From contig JAJJLU010000489.1 in NCBI GenBank assembly GCA_023807065.1, positions 1-37,657 of the forward strand: DNA of 37,657 bases, written 5' to 3'. Source of the stretch: Isotricha intestinalis (lineage: Eukaryota; Ciliophora; Litostomatea; Vestibuliferida; Isotrichidae). The translations under genes were made by a program, and so were the position numbers. The stretch's first letter is position 1, and the number at the start of each line of letters is the position of its first letter. Positions 10,401-19,962 of this stretch are shown here, one piece after another. The notes under the pieces were generated by a model. It did not search any database. It was not told the origin of the DNA and saw nothing but the letters and a program-made list of their open reading frames with translations.

Positions 10401-11362
10401 ATGCAACAGTATTCCATTATTCAGGAGTATTTATTCGTAAAGGTACATTAAAATTTGAAAATATGAATTTAGCAATGAATATAGTAATGACAATGACAAA
10501 TGGAATATCTCAAGGATTACATGGAGTAGCAGATTATGGAAAAGCAAAGAAATCTTTTGCTTCTGTATTTCGAACAATAGATACTCCATCAGAAATAAAT
10601 GCATTTGAAGAAGTAAACAAAGGAAAAATATCAGCAGAGAACATAAAAGGTAAAATAGAGTTTAAAAATGTAACATTTTCCTATCCAACAAAACCTGAAC
10701 AAAAAATATTAAAAAATATCTCCTTTACAATAGAAGCAGGGCAATCATGTGGTTTAGTAGGATATTCTGGATGTGGAAAAAGTACAATAATTCAATTATT
10801 AGAAAGATTCTATGATTCAACTGAAGGGGAAGTATTAATAGATGATATAAATATAAAAGATTATAATTTATATGAACTTAGAAAGAAAATAGGTTTAGTA
10901 AGTCAAGAACCAGTATTATTTAAGAGAAGTGTATATGATAACATATTATATGGTAGATTAAATGCTACAAAAGAAGAAGTTTTTAATTCTGCAAAAAGAG
11001 CTGTTATTGAAAAATTTTTTAAAGATGAGGAAATGGGAACAAAGGAAGATCCTGTATCAGGAGGTGAAAAACAAAGATTAGCAATTGCAAGAGCTTTTTT
11101 AAAAGATCCTGTTATTTTATTGCTTGATGAAGCTACTAGTGCTTTAGATAAAGAAAGTGAAATTGAAGTCCAGAAAAGCATTGATGTACTACAAGAAGGA
11201 AGAACTAGTGTTGCTGTAGCTCATAGGTTGAGTACAATTGAAAAATCAGATATTATTTTTGTTTTAGAAAATGGGAAAATAGTAGAAAAAGGTAATCATA
11301 AAGAACTAATGGCTTTGGGACAAAAATATGCTACTTTGTATAAATATTCTGATTCTTCTTAA
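7406..11362 (+). CDS. Full-length ABCB-type (P-glycoprotein/MDR-like) ABC transporter
   Basis: A 1318-residue protein with the full TMD-NBD-TMD-NBD layout of eukaryotic ABCB exporters. After a charged Asn/Lys-rich N-tail the first six-helix domain follows, then NBD1 with Walker A GESGCGKST (about 475-483), signature LSGGQKQR (about 585) and Walker B ILILDEATSALD. A Ser/Lys-rich linker (KRKSSMNLLQRLKSSKSSR) resembles the phosphorylated linker of MDR proteins. The second membrane domain precedes NBD2 with Walker A GYSGCGKST (about 1117), signature VSGGEKQR (about 1216) and Walker B VILLLDEATSALD; both halves have the H-loop AHRLST. The Q-loops (QQEPVLF, SQEPVLF) are intact. NBD2 has a non-canonical signature (VSGGE) and a shorter segment before it than usual, so the two ATP sites may be unequal. 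The likely role is ATP-driven export of lipids or xenobiotics across a membrane; the substrate is unknown. Confidence 0.95.
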   Translation: MSRKNVNQNNNPNDNTINLDENNITAMNLKQSSNLGLNKSQNTKLTPEKNKKKEEEEDDANEALKKNLMFNQRNISPIKLYCHLSSSTEILLMFFGIIGSCGAGIAGPLMSYLFGDMINSFTSTQSLSESGEVQYQYYYIFMNEFQKTIDKMVKKFLYIGTGMFVANFLSQFMWAYSSLRQIHNLKESYFATILKQEQGWFDENNAYEFATKVQAQLEQIELGVGDKFGQILQMVTQVIAGLIVAFTTSWKLTLIMLCVSPAILACIFFLVTALKKTIVLARKTYEIAGGIAEEMLYNIKTVASFANFDFEIKRFSEYIDKVHQYDKEKAFKLGISIAGILFFIFFTFVVAILYGKKLIINEEINSNSGEPFKSGDVLTVIFATLMAIMSFGGIAPNIKIIQESAMASSDYFTLYERKPKIDLRNSTFIPHRDSVQGRIEFQNIDFIYPSDVNKRKILNNLNLVIEAGKKVALVGESGCGKSTTVNLIERLYEPNSGKVLIDGRDIKEYDLEYLRSLIGYVQQEPVLFNRSIKENLIFGRDELVSSLGDPNQIMKEACEESYAKEFIEKNLEKYDYIVGIKGSKLSGGQKQRIAIARAILCKPKILILDEATSALDNKSEKEVQAALDHISQRNVTTVIIAHRLSTIKNADIIYALQNGQVAESGTHKELLEKNGYYAGLVKSQLAQDELESKEDNMTGIQKRKSSMNLLQRLKSSKSSRYSSQYLNHEAQLKDLEEEPIPVDHGRAMSIVSDHKKEVMLGGLGAFVNGAMNPVSGYVLAKAVNALSSPDKKVIKDDGLLWSMMYLIVAFVQALTIFLKISNLETLGSVVTSKMRKVVIRKYLELHVGYYDFDQNAPGGLLTRLSIDTTQLNSIILTIVGDIVSTIGTASVGLFMSFYFEWKLTLISLCFIPFIITAQVIIGRARRGGRDTDKVINIEAGSVLSECVINTKTIYSFNFQKAAVDMYLKILDEEKLTFIRDSLIQGFLMGIGVFAMYANNATVFHYSGVFIRKGTLKFENMNLAMNIVMTMTNGISQGLHGVADYGKAKKSFASVFRTIDTPSEINAFEEVNKGKISAENIKGKIEFKNVTFSYPTKPEQKILKNISFTIEAGQSCGLVGYSGCGKSTIIQLLERFYDSTEGEVLIDDINIKDYNLYELRKKIGLVSQEPVLFKRSVYDNILYGRLNATKEEVFNSAKRAVIEKFFKDEEMGTKEDPVSGGEKQRLAIARAFLKDPVILLLDEATSALDKESEIEVQKSIDVLQEGRTSVAVAHRLSTIEKSDIIFVLENGKIVEKGNHKELMALGQKYATLYKYSDSS

Positions 11363-12364
11363 ATATTTTTCTTTTTATTTTTTTTCATGTTTAGGGGGTT
11401 TTTTAATTTTTTTATGTGGAAAATAATTAAAATTAGTTATAAATTTAATTCTATATAAAATTTCATTTGAATAAAATATTAGTTAATTTTTTTTAAAAGG
11501 TATTTTTTAAAATAATAATAATTATTCTATAATAATATTAATTAATAGAAATTGTTTTATATTTATATTATTAGTAAATCAATAATAATTCATTGATTTT
11601 GGATTAAAGATTTTCCTATTCCTTTTAAAGAATCTAAATTCACTAATTTAAAATTTAATAAATTCGATAAGGTATTTATACTCTCAACAATAATAGAATT
11701 TTTAATTCTACTTTCCTAATTATATTCGCCAATAGAGAAATAATAAATTTAATCAAACAAAAGGAAAAATATGAAAAGAAGAAAAAGAAAAGGAAAAACA
11801 TAATAAGTTAAAAAAAGAGAAAATAAAATTAGAATTAGGAAAAAAAAGAAAAGAAGACATAAATTTAAGTATTGAAAAAAAAGACAATAAAAAAAAATTC
11901 ATAAAATGATAACATGAATTATCAAATAAAAGAAAATAGGAAATCAAAATAGAAAGAAGATATAAATCAAAGTTTAGTTCAAAGAAATATTAAAATCATC
12001 AAACATCATAAAATTATATTAATAATAAAAGAAAAATAGAAGAAAATTAAATTCAAAATAGAACCAATATAATTAATTCAGTTCAAAAATAAAAGTCAAA
12101 AAAATGAATTTAATAACATATATATTTAATAATATACGTAATACAAATTTAAATTCAATGGAAATTTAAATAAATTTTCATTCATTTATTATGAATTAAT
12201 GATTATTTTTTTGGATAACCACAAAAAAAATTGAATATAAAAAAATAATTAATTTAAATTTGAATAAATGTCATATAAAAATATTAACCCTCTTTTAAAA
12301 AATTTAAAATATTTCTAAACGAAATATAAATTTAAAAACAATTTTAAAATATAATATTATTCGA
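11363..12364. other. Intergenic region with a Lys/Glu-rich coding relic
   Basis: One kilobase between the ABC transporter and the SET gene. Apart from the Lys/Glu-rich relic described separately at about 11749-12100, it contains only AT-rich sequence without recognisable genes. An ATG-started minus-strand frame over the relic (11753-11947) encodes only Phe/Ser/Leu-rich sequence, the expected antisense of Lys/Glu codons, and is not considered a gene. Confidence 0.5.
11749..12100 (+). pseudogene. Decayed Lys/Glu-rich coiled-coil fragment
   Basis: In one plus-strand frame about 50 codons after 11775 are free of stops and strongly Lys/Glu-rich (KEEKEKEKHNKLKKEK, then KIKLELGKKRKEDINLSIEK). The same frame is preceded by NQTKGKI and a TGA. 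It continues beyond 11910 with TGA, TAA and TAG codons separating HELSNKRK, EIKIERRYKSKFSSKKY and NYINNKRKIEEN. There is no plausible intact start. This looks like the remains of a charged coiled-coil gene rather than a functional one. A-rich composition alone yields Lys-rich frames, so confidence is limited. Confidence 0.35.
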
Positions 12365-13774
12365 ATGTCAGCGCGCTTATTTAAAACAAAATCAAAATCT
12401 TTATCAAAAAAAAACCTAAGTCAAAAATCAAATAGTATAAAATCAAATAGTAAAAAATCAAAAAAATCATTAGACAAAGAATATATAGAACATTGTATTA
12501 AATTAAGTCATGATAAAAAATATATGAAATCAGGAGAAAAAGAAAAAAATATAATGTTAAAAAGATGTAAAATTTGTAAAGATTTTAAAAATGAAAAATG
12601 TATTTTATATTGTATTTATTGTCAAGATGCTTATCATTCATATTGTGTTAAATCAAAATTAAAAAATTTTCCTAAGAATAGAGAATGTATTATTTGTCCA
12701 AGATGTAAAGAAGAAGAAAAAAAAAATATCATTACGAACTATAAACAATTAAAAATTAATGATTTATTTAATCAAAAAAAAAATAATCAAAATATTGAAA
12801 ATGAAAGTAAAATATGTTTCAAATGTAAAGAAAAAATATCTGAAAAAAATATTTGTCAATGTGAAAAATGTAAAAATATTTTTCATATAAAATGTTTTTC
12901 TAATGAAAACAATAATAAAATATTATGTGAACCATGTGAAAAAATAATAAATAAAACATATCTATCAACTAAAATAAATGATTTCTTCAAAACAAAAAAG
13001 CAAAACACATATTTAGGAAATAAAAGAGAAAATAAAATATTAAATTCAACAATAAAAGAAGATTTCAAAATATATACAACAATAACTAAAGAAATATATA
13101 ATTCTAAATCAATAATATTTAATGACGGAAAAATGAAATTACCAAAGCAATTAAACACTTTTCAAAAGCAAATATTAAAAAAAAGTTTATTCCGAGCGTT
13201 AGAAGTAAAAAATATAAAATTTAACGACGATTTAATATATTTAGATAAAGATTGTCCAGAATCAATGAATAATTCATTATTAGAACAAGACATAAAAGAA
13301 ATATCATTATATAATAAAGAAATATATTATAAATTTAAAGAAAGAAGCAGAAAAGGTGAATATGCACCAATTGAAATTATTGATGATCCAATTCAAAGAT
13401 TTATTGTTAAAGCAATTGATGATATTTCTATGAATACAATTATTTGTGAATATACTGGTGAAGTTACTTTATTAAGAAAAAAAATTTTTGATCATAATGA
13501 TTCCATTATGGAATTAATTAGAACTCCAAGTTCTGATACTAGTTTAGTAATTTGCCCTGAAAAATATGGGAATTTAGCTAGATTTATTTCAGGTGTTAAT
13601 AATTTTAAGGAAGAATTAAAAAAAAAACAAAATGTTAATTCTTTGAGATTGAGTATTGATGGAAAAGTTCATATTTTACTAATTGCTAGAAGAAATATTA
13701 AGAAAGGAGAAATTCTTTATTATGATTATAATGCTGGAGGGTATAATCAATATCCTACTCAGGATTTTATTTAG
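12365..13774 (+). CDS. TXR1: PHD-PHD-SET histone methyltransferase of the ATXR5/6-TXR1 (H3K27me1) type
   Basis: A 469-residue protein with a basic N-tail, two Cys/His-rich PHD-like fingers (about 68-114 and 151-191) and a C-terminal SET domain (about 345-460). The SET domain carries the signature of plant ATXR5/6 and Tetrahymena TXR1: CEYTGEV at 361-367, LVICPEK then NLARFISGVNN at 403-413, KKQN at 419-422, YYDY at 452-455 and a terminal YPTQDFI matching the YPT-x-HF ending of ATXR5/6. That family monomethylates histone H3 Lys27 during replication and binds PCNA. Two PIP-box-like motifs flank the second finger: Q128-LK-I131-ND-L134-F135 and S201-TK-I204-ND-F207-F208, the latter followed by basic residues. 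The stop is TAG, placed exactly at the family C-terminus, which shows that TAG terminates here. It probably acts in nuclear replication-coupled chromatin marking. Confidence 0.88.
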   Translation: MSARLFKTKSKSLSKKNLSQKSNSIKSNSKKSKKSLDKEYIEHCIKLSHDKKYMKSGEKEKNIMLKRCKICKDFKNEKCILYCIYCQDAYHSYCVKSKLKNFPKNRECIICPRCKEEEKKNIITNYKQLKINDLFNQKKNNQNIENESKICFKCKEKISEKNICQCEKCKNIFHIKCFSNENNNKILCEPCEKIINKTYLSTKINDFFKTKKQNTYLGNKRENKILNSTIKEDFKIYTTITKEIYNSKSIIFNDGKMKLPKQLNTFQKQILKKSLFRALEVKNIKFNDDLIYLDKDCPESMNNSLLEQDIKEISLYNKEIYYKFKERSRKGEYAPIEIIDDPIQRFIVKAIDDISMNTIICEYTGEVTLLRKKIFDHNDSIMELIRTPSSDTSLVICPEKYGNLARFISGVNNFKEELKKKQNVNSLRLSIDGKVHILLIARRNIKKGEILYYDYNAGGYNQYPTQDFI

Positions 13775-14610
13775 TTTTTTCAGGGGTTATAATTGTTTTG
13801 ACATTGTTTTATTTTTATTTTAAAAACTACTTTTAAAATTATTTTTCAACATTTTAATTATAATCATAAAATATGTACAATCCAAAATTTATTTATTTAA
13901 TTTATTATAAAAATTACTTATGACTATTAAAAACAAAACATAATAAATATATAAAACAAACAAAATCTTAAAAATGAAATAACTATACTTCCAAGTATTA
14001 ACTCAAATTCCGAATTCAGTGGATTTTTATTTTTATTAGTAAAATCAAATTAAAAAAATAAGCCATTATTATATATCATCAAATATATTTTTTTTCATAT
14101 AATTAATTACTTTGGTTTCTAAAAATTATAGAAAACTTATCATAAATTAATCTATATAAAGTAATTTAACAGAAAAAATAAAGTTTTATTTCTTTAATAC
14201 TAAAAATAGTCTTTTTTTTATATTATTGTTTATAAAACTGAAAAAAATTTTAAAAATTGATTTTATGATTGATATAAAAAAGAGATTTTATTGACTTTTA
14301 AAATTATTATAAAAGAATGAAAGAAAACATGAGAAAAATAAAAGAATAATTGAATTAAAAATCCAAAGAATATTTATTATCATTGTAATCTTAAAAATAT
14401 TATTTATACAATAAAAAACTAATTTATATGATTTTATATATTATATAATTATTATCAATTATAATATTTATATTTTATAAATGTATGATAATTTTATTTA
14501 AATAATTCGTAAAAAAAATTAATAATTAAAATTTAATTAAATTATGAAGCCAAGAGAATATAGGTAAATATTCTTTTTAATAACTTAGAATTTCACTACG
14601 TAATCATTTA
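13775..14610. other. Intergenic region, nothing recognised
   Basis: These 836 bases between two plus-strand genes contain no intact reading frame, RNA gene or clear repeat. The sequence is very AT-rich. I see no convincing coding relic on either strand. Confidence 0.5.
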
Positions 14611-17361
14611 ATGAACAACTTTAAAAGTATAAAAAATAAAGTTTTAATAAACTCAACAAATAAATTAAAATTAAGTAGAGAATCATCCTTAATAAATAAT
14701 AATGAAAATAAAAACCAAACTCAAAACCCAAATCAGATATTTCTAAATTTAAAAAATATATCATCAATAAAATATAATAATAATTCTCAAAAATTAAATT
14801 CATTAGATTTATCAATTACTAAAAATCATAGTTTAAATTCAGGCAAAGATTCAAGAAGAAAAAGAAGAAATTTAATATTAAGAGGGAAAAATATATTTAA
14901 AACAATAGATAATCGATCAAATTCAGATTCATATTCAAGCACTCATAACTCTTCAGCAAAAACTCAAAATTTTTCAGAACATAATTTAAGAAAAATTTTA
15001 TTGGAAAAAGAAGATAAAAAATTAAAAAATAATATAAATTATAGAAACAGAAAAAAAAATAGTATTTTAAGTTCATTAACAATAGATAATCAAAATGAAA
15101 AAGAAAATAAAAATGATTTACCTAAAATAAATCATAAACATTTTTATTGTTTAACTTCATTAACTGATAGAGAGCCAATAAATAATTCTATTTTTTTAAC
15201 AAATAATAATTCAAATAATAATACAAACAATAATTCAAGAATAGAATACAATCACCAAATCTCAAGAAATAATTATTCAACTCCAATAAAATTATTAATA
15301 TCAAACAATGAAAATAATAATTTATTTAAAACAGAAGATTCTATAAATACATTCAAAAATATAAATGATAATAATAATATATTTAGGAAAAGACTAGAAA
15401 GTCCGAAAATACTTTCAAGAAAAAAATTAAATACAAATTCAACTAAAATGAAATCTAAAAAATTTTCAGTAATGGTTGAAAGTACAAATCAAAGAAGAAG
15501 AAGATTAAAAAATAAACATACAAATTCAAAAAAATTAATTAATCAAATGGAATTGAATGATGATATTAATGAAAATAATAAAGAAGAAAATAATCAAGTA
15601 AATTATAAATCAGATGGAGAAAAAAAAAGAAATAATAATAATAAAATTATAATAAAACCAAAAAATTCATTAAGTAGATTAAGTCTCCCAGGATATCAAT
15701 TAGGAAAAGATTTATCACAATTACCAAATATACCAGAACTAACAAATATAATAAAAAATAAATATACTATAAGAAAAAAAGGAACATTAAATTTATTTCA
15801 TAATAATAATAATATATATAATACTAATTTTATTACTTATAATACAAGTTCAGAAACTGATTCTGAAGATAATTCATATTCTAATTCAAATGAAACTATA
15901 TTTAAAAAAAATATTAATATTAGTCATGAAAAAATAAATACTCATTTTTCTTCTCCTAAAAAATTAAAAGGAAGAGTTTCTGTTATTCCTCATGAACATC
16001 TTAAAGAAAGATTATTTGAAATTGATATTAATCAAAAATTAAAGTATATTGAAAAAAAAGAATTTGATAAAAAAGAAAAAATTCTTCTTAAATTCGAAAA
16101 TCAATATTCTCATTTAGTTTTTGTCTATGAAAACAATATTAATAAGTTAATTAATAAAAATCAGAAAAGGAATAATAATCATATTGATATAATGAAAAGT
16201 TTAATAAAAGATAAAAAACTATTTAAACATGCATATCAACATGAAATAAAAAATTTAAAAAAATTACTAAAAATAAAAAACAAATATAAACCATTAAATC
16301 TACACTTTGTAAACAATTATTTATTAGAAACACATATCCCAATAAATTTACCTAAGGAAATATATATAAATCATTATTTAATTCTTAAAAATGAAAAAAA
16401 TACATTAGATTTATTTAGTCAATTTTCAAATAAAATAATTCATCACAAAAAAACTCCAACAATAAAACATTCAAAAACAGTTCAACCTTCAAATCGAAGA
16501 AAAGCTATTCCAAATTCAAGTCAAATAAATATATTTTTGAAAGAAAATAAAAATTATATTAATTATTTTCATTTAGTTGATTATGAATATTATATAAAAC
16601 CAGGAATTAAAAAAATTAGATTTGAAGAATTAAAAAAATTAGAAACATATACAATAATTCAATCAAGAAAAAAAACAACAAAAAATTTAGGTTTTTCAAC
16701 ACTCAAAGTTTTATTGAAAAAAGACACAAATAAATACCATTTTGGAAGTGGATTAATAAAAGAAAAAGATTTAGAAAAAGAAAAAAAGGAAAAAAATATA
16801 TTAAAATTATCTTTAGAAAGAATTAATTTCTATAAAAAAGAAATAAAATTATATAATATAAATTCAGAAAGGAAAAATTATTCATTTTCAAAGCAAGAAA
16901 AAGACATTCAAGGAGAAAAACAAGAAATAACAGAAAAAACAGGATATGTAAATAAATATCAAATGATAAATAGAGTAACAGATTTAAAAATGAAAATGAT
17001 AAAAAATTTAGAATTATCAGAAACAGTATTTTTTCACATAAAAGATAGAAATTATCCTTTATTTAAATCAATATTTGAAAAATATAAAATTAATCCAGAT
17101 TTAACTGATAAGGATGGTAATTCATTATTATCTTTAGCAGTTCAAAGTAATTCTTTTCAAATTGTTAATTATTTAATTAATTCTGGAGCTTCTGTTAATT
17201 CACAAAATAAAAGTAATAATACCCCTCTTCATTATGCTTTGTCTTTTCATAATTATGAAATTGCTGATATGCTAATTAAAAGTGGAGCTAATGAAAAAGT
17301 TCAAAATAAAGTAGGAATGACTCCTTGGGAATGTTTGGATGCTTCAGTTTCAATTATTTAA
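14611..17361 (+). CDS. Asn/Lys-rich protein with C-terminal ankyrin repeats
   Basis: A 916-residue protein. The first 600 or so residues are low-complexity, rich in Asn, Lys, Ser and Ile, with basic patches such as RRKRRNLILRGK and several SP/TP-type sites, and have no recognisable domain. A more ordered charged region follows. The last 105 residues (about 812-916) hold about three ankyrin repeats, shown by DKDGNSLLSLAVQSNS, INSGASVNSQNKSNNTPLHYA and IKSGANEKVQNKVGMTPWE with their usual spacing. Ankyrin repeats mediate protein binding, so this is probably a scaffold or adaptor; the partner is unknown. The N-terminal Asn runs resemble those of other large proteins in this window and reflect the genome's AT bias. 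No membrane segments are visible. The function is not assignable. Confidence 0.85.
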   Translation: MNNFKSIKNKVLINSTNKLKLSRESSLINNNENKNQTQNPNQIFLNLKNISSIKYNNNSQKLNSLDLSITKNHSLNSGKDSRRKRRNLILRGKNIFKTIDNRSNSDSYSSTHNSSAKTQNFSEHNLRKILLEKEDKKLKNNINYRNRKKNSILSSLTIDNQNEKENKNDLPKINHKHFYCLTSLTDREPINNSIFLTNNNSNNNTNNNSRIEYNHQISRNNYSTPIKLLISNNENNNLFKTEDSINTFKNINDNNNIFRKRLESPKILSRKKLNTNSTKMKSKKFSVMVESTNQRRRRLKNKHTNSKKLINQMELNDDINENNKEENNQVNYKSDGEKKRNNNNKIIIKPKNSLSRLSLPGYQLGKDLSQLPNIPELTNIIKNKYTIRKKGTLNLFHNNNNIYNTNFITYNTSSETDSEDNSYSNSNETIFKKNINISHEKINTHFSSPKKLKGRVSVIPHEHLKERLFEIDINQKLKYIEKKEFDKKEKILLKFENQYSHLVFVYENNINKLINKNQKRNNNHIDIMKSLIKDKKLFKHAYQHEIKNLKKLLKIKNKYKPLNLHFVNNYLLETHIPINLPKEIYINHYLILKNEKNTLDLFSQFSNKIIHHKKTPTIKHSKTVQPSNRRKAIPNSSQINIFLKENKNYINYFHLVDYEYYIKPGIKKIRFEELKKLETYTIIQSRKKTTKNLGFSTLKVLLKKDTNKYHFGSGLIKEKDLEKEKKEKNILKLSLERINFYKKEIKLYNINSERKNYSFSKQEKDIQGEKQEITEKTGYVNKYQMINRVTDLKMKMIKNLELSETVFFHIKDRNYPLFKSIFEKYKINPDLTDKDGNSLLSLAVQSNSFQIVNYLINSGASVNSQNKSNNTPLHYALSFHNYEIADMLIKSGANEKVQNKVGMTPWECLDASVSII

Positions 17362-18115
17362 TGTTTTTAAAGTATTTTTTTAGGTTTGTTTTTGAGTTTT
17401 AATATAATTGTAGTGATAATATTATTTTGAATTTTATGTTCATTTATTTGTTTCATTTCAAAAAATAGAAATGATTTATTATAAATAATAGAACATTTAT
17501 AATTAAAATTTTTATATTATTATTTTCAAATTTTTTATTTAAAAACTATAATTACAAAACCCATCAAAGATATATATGATATTCACTCAATAAAAAAAAT
17601 AAAAAACTCAAATGATTATCATTATATGTTATTTAAAAATAAAACATAAGCAATACTTTCCTTAAAATAAAAAAAAAATTGCATATTAGAATTTCTCCTA
17701 ATAATTAGCGATATTTCTTAAAAATATCTCGGTGAATAGATTAAATTTTAACATTTCAACGAAAAATTTTATAAAAAATTCATTTCCCAAAAATCAATTC
17801 CTTCAACTTTATAATATTTATTAGTAAAAAAGCAATTTTCATTATATTTAATAGATAAATTATTTTTTGTTCTTTCAATATAGTAATTAACGGAATTTTT
17901 TTGAGAAACAGAATTTTTGAATTATATTATATTAGAATTTGATTTAACAATATTGATATAATAAATTTATTTATTTTCTTTTGTTTGTTTTTGAAACATA
18001 ATAAAAAAATTTTAGATTTTTCTTTTTTATAAATAAATGAAATTTTGTATTTTTTTAAATACTTTATTTTTTATAATTTATATAAAATACTTTTTATTTT
18101 ATTTTTAAAAGTTTT
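17362..18115. other. Convergent intergenic region with a small two-stop frame
   Basis: This 754-bp gap lies between the 3' ends of the ankyrin gene and the MFS transporter gene. It holds a 76-codon minus-strand frame with two internal TAA codons (17769-17999, listed separately). The remainder is AT-rich with no recognised feature. Confidence 0.5.
17769..17999 (-). pseudogene. Small frame of 76 codons interrupted only by two TAA codons
   Basis: On the minus strand an ATG at 17999-17997 opens a frame that reaches a terminal TAA at 17771-17769. Only two internal stops occur, both TAA, after residues MFQKQTKENK and again after INIVKSNSNII. The rest reads like normal coding sequence of this genome, including VSQKNSVNYYIERTKNN, NENCFFTNKYYKVEG and a Trp in IDFWEMNFL. 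Random sequence at this AT content would be expected to hold more stops over 76 codons. It is most simply a recent pseudogene or remnant in which two Gln codons became TAA. Readthrough of the two TAA codons is an untested alternative. I do not recognise the protein. Confidence 0.4.
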
Positions 18116-19852
18116 TTAATTTATATCTCCAATAGAATTATCTTCTTTAAAAGGAATATTCTCTTCTTTTTCTTTCATTATTTTTTGATATTTTTCTTCA
18201 TAGTTATCATCATCATCATCTTTACTTTTATCTTCATTTTCCTTATTATTAGATTCAAAAATAAGAAAATCAATTTTTCTAGGTAATCCATAAGAAAAAA
18301 CAATACTAAAAAATGCTAAAATTAAATGGAATAAAATTAATATATTTTCATTATCTCTTTCTCTAAAATATAAAGGTCCCATTAAAGTACCAAGTTTCCC
18401 AAATCCTCTATTAATAGATAAACCTTTTGTTCTTAGAACAGAAGGATAAATGATTGTAGTTATAATATATAAAAGTAAATATAAACAATTCCAACAAACT
18501 TCAGATACATATATTAATTTTATTTCTCTTTCTCTATTTCTTTCAATTAAACTAAATGATAATACCATAAATGATAATAATTGTAATCCAACTAATGTTG
18601 GATGAATTAATAATTTACCACTTGAAAAGAATAATAGTATTATAAAAAATCCTATGAAATCAGCAAAAAATGATATTAATGTTATTATATTTTCTCTTGA
18701 ATTTGGTAAAAATGTTTTTTTATGAAAATTAATTCCATCTTTTATAATTAAACATGCTGTCCATATATATGATAATATTAAAAAATTTGATATTTGCTCT
18801 TTTGATTTTATTAAATGAAAAGGAGTATAATCTTTCATTTTAAATTTACCAAATACTATTTTTGATAAAGGATTTTTTTCATCAATTATTTCCATTTGAA
18901 CTTCTGAACTATTTGTTGATTTTATAAAAATATCATTCTCATTATCTTCTTTTTCATCTTCATTTATTAAAAGTTTTTCAACTTTTTTTTGATTTTTTTT
19001 TTTCTTTTTTTCTTGAAAATCGGATAAAAATTCAAAATCTTCAAGATAAATATTTTTTTTATTAAATTTCGCTATTTTTTTTATATTATCTTTAAATTCT
19101 TCTATTTTTCCATTTAATAAGTTATAAACTGGGCTTTCAATAAGAAATACAAATATTAATAAATATATAAATATATTAAAAATTGAATAATAAATAGTAG
19201 TTCTCTGCCAACTTTTAATTATTATATTATAACAAATAAATATTATAATTTCTGAAATTACATATCCTGAAACAATTAAGCAAATAAAAATAGGAATATT
19301 TTCATGTTCAACAACTTCACAAATATATATAATTAAAGTTATCATTATAATATAATTTGTGAAACCAATAAGCATTAATAAACCCATCATAAATTTATAA
19401 TTTTTAAATTTAAAAAAACCAAATATTAAACTTGATATTATATTTATTGGAATTAATGATAATATTGTTTTTTTTCTTCCTAAATAATCCGCGAAAATAT
19501 AAGTAAAAAAACAACCAAAAATTGATGATATTAAATATCCAATTTCAATAAAATTAATTTTTGTTTTATCACAATAAATTTCTAAATCAACAACTAAGGA
19601 ATGAAAAGTTTTTGTTTTATCAATTTTAAAATCAATGTTTTCATCACATATTTCAAAGGTTAAAATTTGACTTTCTAATTTATTAGGAATAAAAACATAA
19701 GGTAAATCATCTAAATAAGGAACTGCAATATCAAAATATTCATTAATTGTAAATTGAAATATAAATAATAAAACCATTATAATTTGGTATCTACTTGATA
19801 AACCTGCTTTTTCTAAAACATTATCTAATTTCCTTGATAATTCTTCTTTCAT
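18116..19852 (-). CDS. Major facilitator superfamily transporter, SV2/OCT-like
   Basis: A 578-residue polytopic membrane protein on the minus strand. The N-terminal part has the extended loop after the first helix that is typical of organic-cation/SV2-type transporters. It is followed by the MFS loop 2-3 motif ADYLGRKKTIL. After the sixth helix the family sequence ESPVYNLL precedes a long charged cytosolic loop with poly-Lys and acidic patches. The second half has about six further helices with RTKGLSINRGFGKLGTLMGP, which resembles the RGxGxG-like region of SV2/OCT relatives. The C-tail is acidic (DKSKDDDDDNYEEKYQ). Such proteins carry small organic ions or metabolites; the substrate cannot be told from sequence. 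Its start lies 110 bp from the start of the divergent ubiquitin protease gene, so they share a compact promoter region. It ends with TAA. Confidence 0.85.
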   Translation of the reverse strand: MKEELSRKLDNVLEKAGLSSRYQIIMVLLFIFQFTINEYFDIAVPYLDDLPYVFIPNKLESQILTFEICDENIDFKIDKTKTFHSLVVDLEIYCDKTKINFIEIGYLISSIFGCFFTYIFADYLGRKKTILSLIPINIISSLIFGFFKFKNYKFMMGLLMLIGFTNYIIMITLIIYICEVVEHENIPIFICLIVSGYVISEIIIFICYNIIIKSWQRTTIYYSIFNIFIYLLIFVFLIESPVYNLLNGKIEEFKDNIKKIAKFNKKNIYLEDFEFLSDFQEKKKKKNQKKVEKLLINEDEKEDNENDIFIKSTNSSEVQMEIIDEKNPLSKIVFGKFKMKDYTPFHLIKSKEQISNFLILSYIWTACLIIKDGINFHKKTFLPNSRENIITLISFFADFIGFFIILLFFSSGKLLIHPTLVGLQLLSFMVLSFSLIERNREREIKLIYVSEVCWNCLYLLLYIITTIIYPSVLRTKGLSINRGFGKLGTLMGPLYFRERDNENILILFHLILAFFSIVFSYGLPRKIDFLIFESNNKENEDKSKDDDDDNYEEKYQKIMKEKEENIPFKEDNSIGDIN

Positions 19853-19962
19853 TAAAAAAATAATAATAATTTTTGAAAAAATTTGTTCAATTTTAATTTA
19901 ATTGATTTATTAAAATAATATGAAAATAAATTCTAAAATATAAAAATTCCAAAAATAAAAAA
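19853..19962. promoter_or_regulatory. Divergent promoter region between MFS transporter and ubiquitin protease genes
   Basis: Only 110 AT-rich bases separate the start codons of the minus-strand MFS gene and the plus-strand protease gene, so both promoters must lie here or overlap the coding ends. A-runs directly precede both ATGs. No specific factor site is identifiable. Confidence 0.5.

Noticed and set aside
11753..11947. 64-codon minus-strand frame rich in Phe, Ser and Leu
   Set aside because: It is the complement of Lys/Glu codons of the plus-strand relic and has no protein-like features.
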